Origin: Pseudomonadota bacterium
GTDB taxonomy: Bacteria; Pseudomonadota; Gammaproteobacteria; Burkholderiales; SG8-39
Length of the DNA stretch: 64,000 nucleotides
Direction of reading: 5' to 3'
Assembly (NCBI GenBank): GCA_947455195.1
Contig: CANGMI010000009.1
Coordinates: 1-64,000, forward strand
This document shows, one piece after another, positions 63,145-64,000 of the stretch. The position numbers and the translations under genes are program-made. How positions within the stretch are numbered: the first letter of the stretch is position 1; each line of letters starts with the position of its first letter. The notes beneath the pieces are model-generated. The model was given only the letters and a program-made list of their open reading frames with translations. It was not told the origin of the DNA and made no database searches.

Positions 63145-64000
63145 TCAAACGGCAAACTGCGACCGCAAGGCAGCAGCGACGCGCTCGAGCACCTCGGCCC
63201 AATCGTCCTGGCGCGCCTGTCGCCACAGGCGGGCGGTCGGATACCACGGACTGTCGGGACGATCGAGCATCCAGCGCCAGTCGGGCACACGCGGCAAGAG
63301 CACCCACACCGGGCGCCCGAGGGTACCGGCCAGATGGGCAATGCTCGTATCGACACTCACCACGAGATCGAGCACCTCGCACAGCGCTGCGGTGTCGACG
63401 AAGTCGGCTCCCGGATGGCGGATGCCCCCGTGCGCGTTGAACGCGGCGCGATCGCCAGGGGCAAGCTCCTTTTGGAGGCTCACGTAGTCCAGGCCGCGCG
63501 GCAGGTGGCGCACGAGTTCGGCCAACGCAATGCTGCGGATATCGTCGGTTTCGCCCGCCTGAGACCCCCCCCAGGCAAGCCCGATGCGTGGCCGCACCGG
63601 CTTGCCGAGCCGATCGCGCCAGAGCGCCACGCGACTGGGGTCGGCCTTGATCGCCGGATCGGGTGGCGGTATCGACTCGAGCGTGATACCGAGTGCATGG
63701 GGCAGGCTCAGCAGCGGGCAATGCAGGTCAAAGGCCGGCAGGTCGCAGCCCCTGAGCACCAGGTGAACGAAACTCGACAGGGGCGCGAGTACGCCCCACA
63801 GGGCACGTGGCACTTCGAACACCACGCGCGCGCCCAGGCGTGTCGCCTGACGCAGATGGCGGCAGAACTGCAGGGTGTCGCCCAGACCCTGCTCGGCATG
63901 CACGAGCAGCGTCTTGCCGGCCAGCGGCGTCCGGCCAAGCCACAAGGGCTGGGCGAAATGGCGTCGATGCAGGAAGCCCGCCTTCTGAACCTTCCAGCGC
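63145..64000 (-). CDS. GT9/TPR-type glycosyltransferase, C-terminal part (5' end outside window)
   Basis: About 285 codons are visible; the frame stays open to the right edge and carries the typical join WKVQKAGFLHRRHFAQPLWL before LLVHAEQGLGDTLQFCRHL (the GxGD region). Further landmarks are GLAWGGSQAGE and LDLVVSVDTSIAHLAGTLGR, ending in RPVWVLLPRVPDWRWMLDR. This is the pattern of C-terminal glycosyltransferase domains in TPR-repeat proteins related to GT9 heptosyltransferase/OGT-like enzymes. The N-terminal TPR part, if present, lies beyond the window. It follows ppa convergently with a 10-bp gap. Confidence 0.8.
   Translation of the reverse strand, partial: RWKVQKAGFLHRRHFAQPLWLGRTPLAGKTLLVHAEQGLGDTLQFCRHLRQATRLGARVVFEVPRALWGVLAPLSSFVHLVLRGCDLPAFDLHCPLLSLPHALGITLESIPPPDPAIKADPSRVALWRDRLGKPVRPRIGLAWGGSQAGETDDIRSIALAELVRHLPRGLDYVSLQKELAPGDRAAFNAHGGIRHPGADFVDTAALCEVLDLVVSVDTSIAHLAGTLGRPVWVLLPRVPDWRWMLDRPDSPWYPTARLWRQARQDDWAEVLERVAAALRSQFAV

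Overview
The window is high-G+C DNA with tightly packed genes and short intergenic gaps. The mix of genes points to a betaproteobacterium, probably Burkholderiales: two Bug-type (TctC family) solute-binding proteins, two NMT1/SsuA-like binding proteins without permeases, slyX, a RIO-type kinase, class I inorganic pyrophosphatase and TAA/TTG/GTG-tolerant starts. I infer this from gene content only. There is no rRNA, CRISPR array or transposase. Two tRNA genes (Phe-GAA and Lys-CUU) are present, each with a rho-independent terminator.

Layout. 0-2.7 kb: GDP-L-fucose supply (gmd start, fcl) and a GT2 glycosyltransferase, with a broken HTH antitoxin-like remnant between gmd and fcl. 2.7-9.4 kb: catabolic/uptake genes (Bug protein, luciferase-like oxidoreductase, alpha/beta hydrolase, cyclase, ABC binding protein), slyX and a PEBP lipoprotein. 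9.4-18.8 kb: O-acyltransferase, a serralysin-like metallopeptidase, MscS channel, RIO kinase, a double methyltransferase and a two-gene secreted-protein unit that includes a previously uncalled 55-aa lipoprotein. 19-28 kb: an orphan gene of unknown function, tRNA-Phe, a second binding protein divergent from a two-subunit Rieske dioxygenase, an NhaD-type antiporter, an unknown gene and an FAD monooxygenase.

28-56 kb is the striking part. A small GD-rich (RTX-like) repeat protein stands before a plus-strand run of nine tightly coupled genes (29.0-43.4 kb) for multidomain glycosyltransferases and a methyltransferase. Facing it is a minus-strand run (54.3-43.5 kb) that begins with a type I secretion ABC transporter and HlyD-type adaptor, continues with a Sel1-repeat/glycosyltransferase fusion, and ends in four sugar-transferase-like genes, two of which carry an H-x-R-x-[GT]-D motif like that of fucosyltransferases. 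A TolC-family gene diverges from the ABC gene. I infer that this locus builds and exports a heavily glycosylated RTX-type surface protein, with GDP-fucose as one likely donor; the sequence alone does not prove it.

56-64 kb: a small winged-helix-like regulator, tRNA-Lys, fatty-acid hydroxylase and desaturase genes, a creatininase-family gene overlapping the hydroxylase antisense, a second luciferase-like/Bug pair paralogous to the one at 2.7-5.1 kb, ppa, and the 3' part of a GT9-type gene.

A pattern that cuts across the window: at least seven unrelated genes carry a 15-bp tandem repeat (five codons per unit) in a terminal or linker region, while non-coding 3' flanks carry 8-bp, and one intergenic gap 12-bp, tandem arrays.
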